Positions 23,669 to 37,400 are shown, numbered from the stretch's first letter. The stretch is 64,000 nt of DNA from Callipepla californica brunnescens (GCA_023055505.1 JALIRH010000013.1:9548001-9612000); one strand, 5' to 3'. Notes: generated by a model from the letters alone, not told the origin. Numbers and translations are program-made.

Positions 23669-25475
23669 GGTACTTCATCTCTTTTAATTCCAAATATATG
23701 TTTTTTGTAGCTTTCTTACTCTAAATTAGCTACTACTAAGTTTCTTCTTTTTAAAATTGTGCACAACCAAATTCAGCACAATCCAAAGGACACAGTTATA
23801 CCAGAATGAAGTCACCAATAATATAATGTGAATAAATGTTTTACATTTTTATTGTACTTCAGTTGTTACCTAACATCTCATTTTCAGCCTTCCTTTTAGT
23901 CTTCAGAATTCAGAGCAGCTGGTGAAACTACTTAATTCTATTCTATCCATCCATTCCATAGGGATCGGTGGGGCACATAAGCAATTAGACATGCTTCTCA
24001 TGAGTGGTTATTTCTTATTTGGAAGAGGTTTCTACTCACAAATTATTCCAAGTTATTTGTCACACACCTTGCACTTTCATGATTATATAATTGTAGTATG
24101 GCAATGCACTGTTTCTATATAGCAACACATTCCAAAATTTTATCTGACATTTTGTTTGCAACTATCCTTACAAGGGAATGGTACTTCAAATGAGAAAACC
24201 TACTATTCTTAAAGGATATGTTTAATTGCTACAGTGATGATAATTACATGAAACATGTATAAATGAAAAAAAAAAATGTGTGGAAGATAAATATGCTGGC
24301 AAATTTACAGCACTTACACATCAGGAATGAGTTAAAGTTCTGATTCATATCTTGTACATATTAAAAACTATTTCTTTGGCCAAATTTACATTTCTGTAAA
24401 ATACATCCAAATACAAATAGGATGAAAGTGTGCTTCAAATGGAAAGAAAAGCCACTCTATGTAGCTAGGTCCCTTTATTTTCCCTCCCCTGCTGGTGTAG
24501 CACCTTCTGAATCTTCATCTCTGAACACTGCACAGTTGTTTCCTCTGACAGAAGTTTCATCTGCGGGGAGTTAAAACACTGATCCTTCAAAGAATTACAC
24601 GTTTAAATGGCCAGTCCTTGCCAACAGCAGGATTAGTCATTGTGCAAAGTTAAACCTTTGCAAGTTTTTTCAGATTTGAGCTATAAGGCCTGATCGTGAT
24701 TGCCCAACACATCCGGCAGCACTGACTTTTGTGATTTATTCCGTTACTCTTTTTGGCAGAGAACATCCTGTCAGTTCCTACCATCATTGTGGACTTTATG
24801 CATGCTACTTTATACCCCACAGTGTAATCATCACCACCGCTGTTTTGAAAGCAGTGGATTACCTTTGCATGGGATGCCTGCTAAGGCTGATATACAGAAA
24901 GGAGAAGGTAGACAGTAAATCAGCTCTCATTTTCCAAAAGTCAAGGGGGGGCTCAAAAACAGACTTTTTCATCATACAAGCTTCTACTGCATATCTGCTC
25001 TACTACAGAGAGCTAGAAGAGTGCTAGTGGGTATGGTGCCCATAGGGAAGAGAGAGGTCTTTCTTCCTAAAGTCCTACTTGCCCCTCCATAATATAGCAC
25101 ACAGCTGAGATCAATTACTGATCCTCTGAGTGGCAGTTGAACTATTTTGTGTTAAGCATCTCTTCTAAAGACAATGAGAAGAAACTCCCCACAACACGAA
25201 GCGGCAAACCTACCTACAGCATCAGCAACTTAGGATCGCCTATACACTATGGTTTTTCTACCTTCCTCCACCAATCTACCTACCTAGCCAAGCCTTTGTG
25301 ATTACAGTGTATGATCCCATTCTATCCCAAAGAATCTTCTTTAGTCTTAGCTGGAACTATTCCTCCTACTCCAACTTTTATTTTTAATTTCCTTTTTATA
25401 CTTGAATTGTCTTCCTTCACATCAACTACTTAATTATATTTTGGCAGCTTCTTTTTTCGTTATTTTTAATTTGGG

Positions 25476-25518
25476 TTTTTTTTTTTTGTTTTGTTTTGTT
25501 TTTTGTCTTTTTGTCTTT
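25476..25518. repeat. T-rich (GTTTT)n low-complexity tract
   Basis: A T12 run is followed by GTTTT units and GTCTTTTT units. Confidence 0.95.
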
Positions 25519-25684
25519 AAACCATTATTCCTGCAGATAGGAAAATCTCCAGACAGTCTGAAAACTGCAATTTAAATTTGGAATGAAATGTTTTCAGTTA
25601 TTTCAGCTGCATATTGCAGCTATCAGTTAACTTTTCCATCTTAAAGCTGCTCACTGCTCTTAGGTAGCTCCAATGTGAATGGCT

Positions 25685-25700
25685 CAGACTATATAGTCTG
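25685..25700. repeat. Perfect 16-bp palindrome
   Basis: CAGACTATATAGTCTG is identical to its reverse complement. About one 16-bp palindrome is expected by chance in a window this size, but this one lies 7 bp from a 13/14 CTCF-like match. Confidence 0.9.
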
Positions 25701-25707
25701 GTGATTA

Positions 25708-25721
25708 TCACTAGATGGCAG
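25708..25721 (+). promoter_or_regulatory. Best CTCF-like motif match in the window
   Basis: TCACTAGATGGCAG matches 13 of 14 positions of CCASYAGRKGGCRS; only the first base differs. By my estimate, assuming equal base use, about 0.5 such matches are expected on both strands of a 64-kb window. It is suggestive at most. Confidence 0.25.
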
Positions 25722-26886
25722 AACAAATCTTGACTCCTCACTGAGGTTCACTGACTGCAGTTTTCTTCTTACATTTGTTCTTCCTGTACTTTTAGTGAAA
25801 AAAATTGTTCTTGTTCTCCATGTTCCCTCTGCTCCTCTCAGACCTGAACAGATGCATAAGATTTACTTGGAACTTCTACATGACAGGATAGGAAACGGTG
25901 CAGCAGTGCAAGGTATGTACCTAGTACTACCCTGGGCCTCTGAATCCTTTGCTGCTCTCCAATGAGACATGGAGGTACTCGCATATATTCCCTTTTCTCA
26001 CTTAAAAAGAGAACATACCGCATTTCTAAGGATCCACTCCTTTCTTTCCCTTAATAAAACTGCAGAAGTCACCCTGCGTGTTATTTCCATCTTATTTTGT
26101 GTAACAGCCTAGGTGATTATATAATTGTTTGCACCTGTTACTTAAGAGTTCCTGTCTCATTCAGTTAATTAGACATATTTATAATCTGATATAAAGCTCC
26201 ACAAAGTTAGTGAGGCCTTTAAGGGATTTCTATCAGCTGTTAAAAAAAAAAATTCATACTGTTCTTGTTCCTGCTTCCAAAATGTGTTGAAAAACATTTG
26301 ATTAGATTTAATATACTTCACATTTTGTGATGGACCTGAAAATCCCTAAATTTACACAATTGTTGAAATCATATTTTCCTCTGTTTACATTTTTTTTTCA
26401 AGGTTAATAATTAATTCTATCATGTTGCCTTGCAGAATTATGCGAGACTGCATCTGCAACAGATTAAACAGCGCTTGTTGACCTTCAGTTTTATGGACCT
26501 TTTTGATTATTTGAAAAGTCCTGATACAACTTGTTTTTGTTTTATATCAGGGGCACACTATTTCAGTACACAAACTTCATTTTGATCTTATAACTTGTCT
26601 TCAATTCTGCCTTTCAGTTGGTGTCTTGTGCTAAAAAGAAAAAATAGATCTCTCCACTTTGATGGTCACTTATGTAATTGGTAAATGACAAGAGGGAGCC
26701 CAGGGTAAGCCATGTCTAAAGTCTTAACTCGTGGAAGAGGGAATTAAGTGCTACTAGTTTGAGAGGAATAGTAAATACAGTGAGGCTAGTCTAAGAAACT
26801 CTCAATAAACTGAAGTTTATAATAAGTCAGGTTTCTTACCCATCTAATGGCATAAGAATGAGACTGAAGGAGACCAGGATTGATTT

Positions 26887-26904
26887 AAAAAAAAAAAAAA
26901 AAAA
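26887..26904. repeat. A18 homopolymer
   Basis: Eighteen consecutive A, followed by purine-rich sequence (AAGAAAGAAGGGAAGGG). Confidence 0.9.
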
Positions 26905-29900
26905 CATAAGAAAGAAGGGAAGGGATCCCAGGGTTCTTAAGAGAAAACCTCAACTCTAATTGAAAGATGCTAAAGAAGATAAATATGTAAAAATACTTTC
27001 ACATTTGTCTAAATTTCACAAGGTAAAGCAAACAGCTTCTGAAACCTTTACAAAGTCTATATCCCCATCATTTCCTATACAGTGCATTTCATCAAAAGAA
27101 ATACGTAGGCACTGATTTCTCATAGAATTAAGAGTTTTAGTAAAAGGCTTATAATTTCTAATTTTGTCACTGCTAAGGCTTAAGATACTTCAGTGCATTT
27201 AAGTCCTAGCAGTGACTTTTAATTGGGCTCTAATTCAACTCTGGTAAAGGAAAAAGGGATTCTATGAAGGAGACTACAATAAGCCAATGGTCTGGAAATT
27301 AGTATTCTGAACACTGGATACCTTGAGCAAACTTCTATCCTAGCAGTTAAAATAACTTCTATTTTGTTCAGGAAACATATCATATATTAAATCATTTAAG
27401 TAAAATCCAAACAGAGATTCTGTTAGGAAAGATTCTCATTGTCATAGGGTCCTCTGCTAAGTTCTCCCTGAAGCCCATCTATATGTAAATATTTCACAGA
27501 AAGCATCTCAACACACAAAAGACAGACAATACTATTTTTGGCACACCATAAATAACATCTTATGGCAATGAGAAATTAATAAATGTTGAAAACCTTTATT
27601 CTCTTCATGAGTGAAAGTCAACTCAAATTTTTGTGTTTATTCTGCTCTTTTGTCTCAAGTCTGTGACTTTGTTAGTGGAATCTTGGGACAGGAATATGAA
27701 TGCATTGATTTAGTGCAACAGTTGACAACCCCAGCAGCTGTGACATTTAAATCTCTTCCTAGAAAAAATAACAAATATATATATTCCTATGAATGGAAAG
27801 CAATATTTATTATTTTTTCTAGAATAATCCTAGGTAACACTTATTAAAGCTGAAAACTTGTGTGAAATGAGGCTGGTTAATTCCTTTGAATCTTATAAAG
27901 TTACAGATGTGCTTATGCTTTGAGATACAATCAGAACAATTCCTTTGATATTTACTGAGCCTATCTAATCACTGATTTCTTCCAGTTTTCCAAAATCCCC
28001 TTTAAAAAACTTCAAACTTCACATTTCTGAAGTTGTTACCTTTCTATCTCCTATTCATGTGCACAAATTCATTGCTGGCTGTTAAATGATGCACTGAAGT
28101 AGCTTCAAACACTTCAAGATCTGTTCTGCAGAACATAAGTAGAAATTGAGATACAAAACTGGTGACCAGAAGTCACAACTTTCCTCTTCTTCAACACAGG
28201 TGGAAACACTTACAAGAAATGAAACCGAAAAAATACCAAGACTAAAGAAAACAAAATATGACCCATTCTAGATAGTAAATGGTACATCTCTCAAGTTTTA
28301 AAGCACTTTTAAAACGGTTTCCATGGGAATAGAAATTTGGCACGAGGGCTGTTATGAAAAACTGTTAGGAGGCAGCTTCTACTAAGCCAGATGGTTAACA
28401 TGTGACAGGGGAATATAACAATACGGAAAATAGACTGTATAACTCCTTAAATCTTCTTAATGGGTCCAAACTGACCTAATCTCAGGGCTCATCTTCAAGG
28501 CAATGTCAGGACCAGTGCCATGAATGACAATATTATCAAATGCAAGTGGAAACATTCCTTATTAAATGGAATATGTAAGGCTGCATACATCTTTATCGAA
28601 AGATGTTGTTACTACAGGAAAAAAGAGAGTGGACGTGGCTACCAAATGTGGCAATTGTTCCCAGACTGTTCCAATTAAGTGGAAGAAAAATATTTCTTTT
28701 TGGCTCTAGGACACACGTAGTAAGTAACTACCTCCAAAGAGTTGCCTGAACATCTCTAGCCTGAAAAACCAAATGTTCTTTCTTGCTTTCAGTAAGGTGG
28801 CACATGGGCACCCTACTGTAGTTATAAGAGGTGTGTAAGTACTACAGTGACCCTGCAGTCCAAAAATTTATTTCAAGTTGTACTGCAGCTAGGATACCAC
28901 TTGCCATTTATCTACTTTGAATGCCTCTTGACCTGTACAGCCTTTGAACACCTTACAATAGGTGTTAGGCTTACCATATGCCTTCTTCCCCATCTCCCAT
29001 AGGGAGGGAATGTCTATTGCCCTCTCCTGCTAACAGGATAACAAAATCCAAAAGCAGTCTGTTCAGATTCTCATAGGTAACTTAGCTTAAGCACCTAACT
29101 CCCACTGAGTTAAATGCCACCATTTACATATCTTGGTATATCTGAATCCAAGAACCTACCAAAGAACATTGTGAAACCGGATTAACAATGTAAAACTGAA
29201 CTAAAATACTTTATTATCGTACGAGTCTCCTGCAGCTATTGCTTATTAGGCTTTGGTTAAAATTGATATACATCACCTAGGTGATAGATGCCTCTCAGAA
29301 GAATTATTCTTCTACCGATGAATGCAATGTAATTTCTGTTCTAGCAATTCAGTGTAATGATGGAAAACATTGCAACTTGTGTAGTAGTAAGTCTTCCTCC
29401 TGATAACAATAATAATCAGTTACAGAAGTCACATGAAGATTTATTATGTGTTTAATCTGAAGTTAATAACTATAAGAAACAAAACCACATGATACCACAT
29501 TTACCAAGCCTGCTGGGAAAATATTATGGGTCCTTACGCTGTGACCGAGGGGCTAACTTGCATAAACGATATAAAGTGAAACAACAAATATGCTATCAGA
29601 ATATAATAAAAAGGCACTGGAAAACATTTGAAAAGATCTGTAGATACGTGATGTTATACTTGGTGCTGTTTGAAAGATCGCTGAGATCAGAGTAGCAGTA
29701 CAATATTTTTACCCTGACAGAACTTGCAAGATCTGTACCGAATCACATAACTCCTGTAGAAGAGCCAATGCAAAAATCCTTTCAAACACTAAACTCATTC
29801 GTGCTCATTCAAAAAAGGCTCCAACATAACAGATATCCTCACAGCATTATGTTGCTACTGAATATGAATCACAGAAGATCCAAAAGACTGTTTGGCCTGA

Positions 29901-30660
29901 ATGGAACCTGAAAATTTCATCAGGCTCAATTGCTTTTCTCATCCCAGTAGCTCCTAGGGGAGAAATTTCACTACTCACAAGAGAACTTTGCTGACCTGTC
30001 AGACTGTTAAGATTATGAAGGTTCCTTTTTGTGTCTTTAAAGTTTTGTATCAATCATCAATAGTTAATAATGAAAATTCAGCTCAGACTTTAGTCATAGT
30101 AAGGATACTGCCACTTCACATCATTGTCTGCTATTCTGACTGATATTTCATTTTGGATTCATACTGGCTGCTATTTGTCATGTTAGATAATTACAATTTT
30201 GTTCAGCCACCTGAGCAAAGTGTGTCAAATGAGGAGAAAAAAATATATTCCAGAATCCTTTAATATCCCAGTTGGCCCAGAAAAAAAGCAAGAGGAATGG
30301 GCACACAGGCTCAGTAGCATCACAAATAGATTTCTCTATTATGAGTAAAGCAGCTTGGACTCTTGTTGGACTAGATAGAATAAGACCTTATCAAATGAAA
30401 TCTGTGTGGAGCACATGAGAAAACAGGCAGTCAAATTTATATGCTGGTTTTATAATTATGATCTTGTATAAATTTAAAAAAAAAAGTGTGGATCTAATGG
30501 TGGCCCTTCATAATCTATTAGACGGTCTAGTGAAAATTATTTTTCTGCTGTTTTAACTTTCAAAGACTGGGCTCTTCACTGATGAGTATTTTACTATGCT
30601 TAGAAAATGGGCAGTTAACCTCAGTAAGTCAAAAGTTCTTACTGATTTGAAAAATAACCT

Positions 30661-30740
30661 GGTGTAGGGAACCTGCTTTGGCAGGGGGGTTGGACTCGAT
30701 GATCTCTTGAGGTCCCTTCCAACCCCTATGACTCTATGAT
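30661..30740 (+). mobile_element. Solo CR1 LINE 3' tail
   Basis: The segment reads AGGGAACCTGCTTTGGCAGG, then 'ggttggactcgatgatctct', 'gaggtcccttccaacccc' and a diverged 'tatgactctatgat' end. This is the extreme 3' end of a CR1 subfamily with the 'tttggcagggggg' variant, different from the 8-kb copy. It is strongly 5' truncated and well preserved compared with the other tails, so it may be a younger insertion. Confidence 0.92.
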
Positions 30741-31372
30741 AACTACTGAAAGTTTTGGTATAAGTCATACACACAAATGTCTGAAGTCAGGTAGAGCAAC
30801 ACCTTGAATGTTCAGATTCTTCTTGCTAGAGTAAAACGCAAAGTCATGGTCTAGCACTGAGAACTGTGACTTGAACGAGCGCAAGAAAGGCAGATGAAGG
30901 ACAGCAAATCATGGCATCTCACATAACTTTTGGGCTTCACAAGGGCTACATGCAGATATCTTAGGAACTACATACCAAAATCCAGGCGGAGGGATCAGTC
31001 TTTTCTTTTCAAGGAAAAATAGTAGCAGTTCATATCTGTGCTTATCTTCCATACATCAGATTTCTGGCTGAAGCACAAAATCGGGAAGTGGGAAACATGG
31101 GCTCTTTTCCTCCTCAGATTGAGGGAAACAATATCTCTGTCTCTTCAGAGCCAGAAGAATGCCCTAATCACCAGACTATGCATGGATGCAGCAAGACAGT
31201 TTGGTTTGTTCAAAACAGTACATGGTTGCCATCTGCTTAAAAGGAATACAGTCCCATGTGCAGTTTATTCCTACAGAAATTACCTTTTCTTGCCTGGGTT
31301 CAATGCCAGAGTTCACACTTATTTTAAAAAGCAGGAGAAATGAACCACCACATGCTCCAGTATTTCTTCAGG

Positions 31373-31406
31373 AAAAAAAAAAAAAAAAGAAGAGAGAGAG
31401 AAAGAA
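31373..31406. repeat. A16 plus (GA)n low-complexity tract
   Basis: Sixteen A are followed by GAAGAGAGAGAGAAAGAA. Confidence 0.9.
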
Positions 31407-33177
31407 TTTTGAGAGAAACAAAGCGCATAGAAAAACTGTTGGGCTTTCCCATTGGCTAGGGGGAATCATATTTGGATTTCATTAAGGAAATAACGTGCTC
31501 CATTACCATCCCTTTCGAACAAAATTTAAATGTGGTGCAGCCCTTCAAGATAACACAAATGAAATGTTTCACTACTACTTCTAAAAGAATAACTGTACAG
31601 ACCAAAACTTCAGCTGGTTTAAATTGGCAGAACCAAAAGCAATGGAGTTGTTCTGATGAACTTCCTCTGAGTACATTTTCCTGCATATTTAAAGCCATGG
31701 GATAACTGTTATGCAGAAAAAGAAAAGAAATACAGAATAAAAAATATTTTCAAAACATAAGAAACAAAGATTGTAGTACAATATATTTTTGGGCATCCTT
31801 CATGTAGTAGATATACCAGGTGCAGATGCACCAGGTTGTTCAGGTGTATTAATTATTCTGAAGTAAATGTGTTAAAAAATAGCCCTGCTTGAGAACACTT
31901 TTTTTCTTTCTTTACATCATATTTAGGTTTTGAAGAACTGACATGTTGTTTTGTGGTTTTTTTGACAGCTCAGTAGAGCAAAGATATAACGTACTAGGAA
32001 ATACGCAATGGCAGAATATATAGTAGAGCTGGTGATTACACTAATTAAGTGGGAAAAGAAAACCACTTATCTACGAATTAATTAAGAAAGATTTTCAAAT
32101 ACTCTCGTTATTGAAATGTGTTATCGCGTGCAGCATTGTGTACTCTATTTGCAGCTTTCACAGATGTCCATCCTGATGAGAATAAATTGTTTTCAGGTCA
32201 TCACTAGAGTAGATTTTAAAGGGCCCCTGGTGCCTTTTGAAGGAGAGGTTGTACTGGTGGCAGATCTGTAAAAAGCCACTCACTGAATACTCAATTTTTA
32301 TACAAAACTCTCCCTCCCTCCTCTAGTGAGAGGCATTCATAAAAATAATCTGTGTGTGTCAAATCTCAGTATAGATACCTGAGATTGCAGGTAACTTCCT
32401 GCCTGTGCATGCATTCAAAAGACTGGAAGATTTTCATACACCTGAATTATATAGAGCAGAAGATAAAGAAGAAAAAAAAAAAGGGTTTAAAAAAAGCATG
32501 AGATGGAAGTAATGTGTTTTGTACAGCAAAAGCAACTTAAATTGATCATGCATCTGATAGGGATGTTTGCAAAATTCACAATTTCACATGAAGCTGGCTA
32601 AAATTATTTGTAGTAAATCCATTTGGGAAATTAGAAATCAACTACTCACCAGTCTATAAAATCAGCGTAATGTTGACTGTAATAAGCAAATACTCTGAAA
32701 AACTAAAGCTAGGTACTGAAGAGCTCATCTTCTGGCCTACGTATTTATATTTGATAATGGACTTTCAATAATGTGTTTTTTAGTGAAAACCTCTGGTGGC
32801 TTGCAGGCTTTCTGTAATATATTTCAGCACCAACAAAATTACTTTGGATTTCATTTCATTTATTAATAATTTATTTTTCCCAAGCTGTGTCTGTAAAATT
32901 TTAGTCTGGAAAAAGTAATGATGGCTCAGAACAGTTGGCTAATAAAACAAAAGCCCTGTTCCCTTCTGGAAGCATGATAGGGCACAGAAAGGCTGCCCAG
33001 CTCCTTCTGCCTCCCAGGCAAAGCTTCCAGAACAACCCAGTGTGACAGCCGGGCTCTGAGCTCCACTGCTGTGCACAGAGGGGTACCCAGCTGAGAGGCT
33101 GAGACAGCATCCTGCCATTTCTTAGAGAATAAGGAGTACTACTGGGAAATGTATCCAGGCAAATGCTGTTCCTTTCT

Positions 33178-33191
33178 AAAAAAAAAAAAAA
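33178..33191. repeat. A14 homopolymer
   Basis: Fourteen consecutive A lie about 37 bp upstream of the (TTA)n repeat. Confidence 0.9.
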
Positions 33192-33228
33192 TAGGGAAAA
33201 TGAATGCTATAAGGAGAGTTTTGTGGGT

Positions 33229-33258
33229 TTTATTATTATTATCATTATTATTATTATT
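33229..33258. repeat. (TTA)n microsatellite
   Basis: About nine ATT/TTA units with one C interruption (TATCATTATT). It encodes a spurious isoleucine run in the plus-strand frame 33163-33345. Confidence 0.95.
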
Positions 33259-34100
33259 TTTAATACCATGGCCTTTCAACCAGCCTGCATTAGCTCAGCA
33301 GGATCACTAAGAAACCTGGTATCAGCAGTCATTCTCATATGCTAGCTAAAAAGAAACAGTATCCAAATAGCACCCACACAAACAGAACTACAAAACCAGA
33401 CTGAAAGAAAACTCAGGCATGAACTGAAGTTCCTGTGACAACGTCTAGCAGGAGAACAAGGACTATTTCACTTTGTTGAATACTCATTGCACATATAAGT
33501 AAAGTGTCTCTAAAAAATGACAAATTTCCTAATGGATTTAATCCTATTAACATAGATCCTCAGTGTTTCCAAATCCCATTGTATCTATCAGGCCTGCTTC
33601 TGTTCCAGGAAATATTTGCTTTATCCCTCTGCATGATCTGTCTTTGTCTTTGTAAGGCTGTATAGCTGTCAGTTTTGGATTCTGGGAATATTACCAAAGA
33701 TGAGCATGCCTGGGGAAGGTTACCTGGCTATATACTATGTACTAAAAGGACATAAGAGAGTATAACATGAAAGTTTTCTAGACTCTTTGTCATGACCATG
33801 AAAATCAGCACCACCATGCATCAGGTTTTGATGGATACCTCAGCTCACTCTGGGGACAACGTCTCCTAAGCAGGCATCCCTAGGGACAGCTTAGTGAACC
33901 TCCTTCTGTCTTCCTACCTTGTATGCAGCTAAAGGTCCCTTCCTACAGTGAAGTTTTGAGCATCATCTTTGTGAGGTTTCACAGATCAGTAACCATTCTT
34001 CCTAGAGAACCTCACTCACAGCAAGAAAACAAGGGCAGGTACAAAAATTCAGTCTCTTACTGGCTCTCTTCTAGAAAGTGTGGTAATAGCTTATATCAGA

Positions 34101-34200
34101 AGCAGAGAATTGCTTGTATTGGAAGGGACCCTAGAGGTCACCTAAATCCAACCCGCAGACATGGGAAGGGCTCCCACCCACTAAATCAGGCACCAGATCT
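34101..34200 (-). mobile_element. CR1 LINE 3' tail (minus strand)
   Basis: The plus strand reads a diverged 'cagaat' start, TTGGAAGGGACCCTAGAGG, 'tcacctaaatccaacc', 'catgggaagggctcccaccc' and 'actaaatcaggcacca', the reverse complement of a CR1 3' end. The first ~20 bases are decayed. The 3' end is at the left and the 5' truncation is near 34200. Confidence 0.85.
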
Positions 34201-34289
34201 GGATAGCAATACTGGTACACAACAATATGATTCAACCTATTATGGGGACCTCTTTTAAATCTTATCCCTGTTGGATTGCTACATCATTA

Positions 34290-34460
34290 TTTCTACTTTA
34301 AGGTGTGAATGGGAGCTGTTTGGTCGTCGTCTGAATCAGTGGCTGAGCCCGGTGAAAGCAATACACCTGTGCAACCAGCAGGGCAGTCCCAAGGTCCACC
34401 TCTCCCTAACCTCATTTAAGGGCTGGCAGCTGCAAGAAAACCACTGACACTCAGAGATCA
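34290..34460. other. Possible uncharacterised interspersed repeat
   Basis: This is a GC-richer segment in AT-rich surroundings, including GGCTGAGCCCGGTGAAAGC, 'acctgtgcaaccagcagggc', 'ccaaggtccacctctcccta' and a TATA-box-like 'catttaagggc'. Its texture resembles avian interspersed repeats, possibly an LTR piece, and it feels familiar as repeated sequence. I cannot name a family and see no clear TG...CA ends or duplications. Confidence 0.3.
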
Positions 34461-37400
34461 CATCCTTCGGAGTGTTTGGAAAGTTCTGATCCTTTTAAAG
34501 GAGTAAGCAATTCCATCTTTATTACTAGACTGTGACATCTACCTTTCTTAGGTTATCTGAAACTGGTTTAAAGCAGTTGTAACTGCTACTTTCTGTCTTT
34601 AGAAGGAGACCGAATTGAGATTCAGACACATAACAAGCTGTATTTTATCATCCTGTTGAATGAGAGTCACTAGACACTGATGTACACCAAACTCTGGAAG
34701 AATCTAAGCTTGTTGTCCAAAAGATTAAAACACAATATTTCTACAGAATGGAAAAGAATTTGATTTCTTTTCCGCTTCAATAAAAAAACAAAAAACAACA
34801 ACAACAACATCAACAAAATTTCAGTAGTTCGGGTAGCTACTACTAGATTTCTATAGCTAAGAAGCTGACTCAAGAATACCACGTTAAAAACTCAGACTGA
34901 TATTCAATCATTTTCAGTCTGGAGGCAGTTCTTTGTAAGAGAAAAATCCATCAAACTCTGCTACCTGAAGCAATTCTGAAGTGACTCTTCCTATCAAATT
35001 AGCAACTTGCCAGAGAGATCCTTTGTTACCGAGTAGGGAAATCCTCTTCCAAATATCGAAACCAAAATCAAACAAGGAAGAAATTCTCACTCCATTCTTA
35101 TTCTCTATCAGAGAATTCAGCATATAAAACAAGACTTTTCCCAGCTTTCCTTGGCATGGAACATTGTTCTGCTGCCTATTCTGCTGCACTGATATTAAAG
35201 CAAACTGCTAACACTGCAGTCATTTAACATATGATATCAGAAGAATGTTCTGATGGTAAATACATATATATGCCAAAGTTTTTACTATGCACAAAAGTTA
35301 GAAAGGACCTTCTGTCAGTTGCATATCTAGTCATAGATATCCACTGGTGGAAAAGAGGGGAGTTGTACTGAAGAAACAAATGTACGGTATTTTCTACTCG
35401 CTTGCTGTGTATTTGCAACACAAACCCCCCTTTCCCAAAGAACAAAACCACTGAGCACTGTGAAGCACTTTACAGTAAAACAGATTTCTAACATGGACAC
35501 ACGAGAGCCTAAGCAAAAGGGAAAAAAGATGGATTTTTCTTCCTTTTATTTTCTGCATACTACAGAGAGGCACTGTAGTTCAAATGCTGCATCTAGTAGG
35601 GAGAGGTTTTATATCAAGGGAAAAGGAAAATAATAGACACTACAGTTTCAAGGAATAAAGTCACCAAGATGTCAATGTCAACATTTCCACCATACATTAT
35701 AATGGACTACAACCCAAAGCAAAAAGGACATATACAGAAGTTGGAAAAGAGAACATGTATCTATCCAGAGAAATATCTGATATTAGATGAACACAGAACT
35801 AGAAGAGCTGTGAAGTTGATTGAATGATGTTATCTGAAACAAGGATTATCAAAAGAGGAAAGAAAATGAGGAAATATGGGGAATGACCCATAATATCTAT
35901 CTAGTTAAACCCTGATCCAATCAATCATCTCTGCTAAGATTACACATTGCTGGAGAGAAATTGGGCTGAAATGTTAATGATCTTGTGATTTACATCCTGT
36001 CAGAATCCTTCCATTTTCATCTGCAGTGTCAGAAATAGCACACAATCTCCAAAGTTCAGAAAAACTAGGAGGAGGAGAAAACACAGTCTCCTAAAACCCC
36101 TTCTTAAAAATCACATTTTGCAACACAAGCTGTTGTTGTTTATTCCCACAACGGTTGTAAAACAGGCCTCTCCTGTTGAGTACATTTTAATAGCTGTTAA
36201 AGTGTTTCAAGGATGGCAAATGTATTGACATGATCATCTTAATTTGTCCCAGAATATTAAAAGCTGATACTGGTAGTCAACATGTAAAGGTTAGTCAATC
36301 ACATTAGCCAGAGGTTGTAAAATAGAACGATGTTGGTTTTAATTCTATTCAAACTACATATTCAGTCATTTCTAATCATCAATTAACTGCAGAACTAACT
36401 CCAGAGCTGCTCCAAAAGAACTTCAGTAGGATAGCTTCTGAACTGGGCACACATGCTCATTCATACTGAAAACTTTTGAAAGATGTGTCATAACTGTCAA
36501 GACTTAATTTTAAAGGAAAACATTTTAAAATATCAAAATGTGACTTTTTTCTGAAAGAAAAAGTACTTACTGATAAACCTGTGAAAGGAAAATATATTTT
36601 TAATATTATTAGTGATATGCTTATGATACAAAAACCCATTTGAAGTAATTGGGAATATCTTCTGTGCAATAGAGTATGTTCTACATCACAATTTCCCCAT
36701 TTGTGATGAAATGATATAGCATTGCCATTGAACAAGTAGAGAAGCTTATTTAGAGTTCTAGCTAGAGGAAAAGGTGGTGTGCATACTATATTTTCTGGTT
36801 GGAACATTTTTTCACAAATACTGTAGAAAGGAGCTCCTTTAATCAACTTAAAAGACTATTTTTGTTTCTGAAAGTATCAACATGGGATACAGAGCGGGAG
36901 ATGACTGCAAACATGAGCACAGTAATGACACATGAGAAAAACAAATTAGAGAGGCACTGGAGAGAGAGGACAAAGGAAAAGGGGAATGAGGAAGGGGCAC
37001 GGTAAAAGAGAAAGATGGAAGGAAAGTGTGTCATAATGTGTATGGAAGGAGAAGGAAATAAAAAGCAGGAAAAAACACAGGATTACAGGATTGGATTAAA
37101 CTATAGAAAAATTAGAAAGAGGGATTTAACAGCCAGAGAACTGAACGACTAATAGAAGAGAGGAATGGTAAAACATATTTTCTATGTTTTACCTTCTACA
37201 TTTCCCCACTTGGATAGGAACATAATTGTCTTGGAACCCCAGAAACTCCAACAAAATCGGTATTCCTATCATCATTGCAAAAATCTCTGATTTAATTTGC
37301 ATTCTAATATTATGAGATATTTTCTAAAACTTAGGAAATTACTTCTGGTTGTTCTTAACTTTCTCAGGAGGGCAGTTGATAAACACTCATTTCCCACAGA

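Larger units (their letters stand above)
18386..30660. other. AT-rich noncoding stretch
   Basis: About 12 kb with no recognised gene, interrupted only by a 57-bp CR1 tail (19957-20013) and simple repeats listed separately. A slightly GC-richer piece at about 18480-18640 has a 63-codon frame without any recognised domain. Other open frames stay at or below 110 codons and often overlap frames on the opposite strand. The motif candidates and palindromes in this stretch are listed separately. Confidence 0.55.
30741..34100. other. AT-rich noncoding stretch
   Basis: No gene is recognised. It holds the simple repeats at 31373-31406, 33178-33191 and 33229-33258. A GC-richer patch near 32980-33120 carries a 69-codon minus-strand frame without any known domain. 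A 7-bp inverted repeat (TAAGTGG/CCACTTA) lies at 32046-32069. Confidence 0.55.

Noticed and set aside
26860..26904. Processed pseudogene ending in the A18 tract
   Set aside because: No recognisable mRNA-like sequence precedes it, and birds have few processed pseudogenes because CR1 rarely mobilises mRNAs.
36457..36846. 129-codon minus-strand open frame
   Set aside because: No recognisable domain, and its composition is typical of noncoding DNA.
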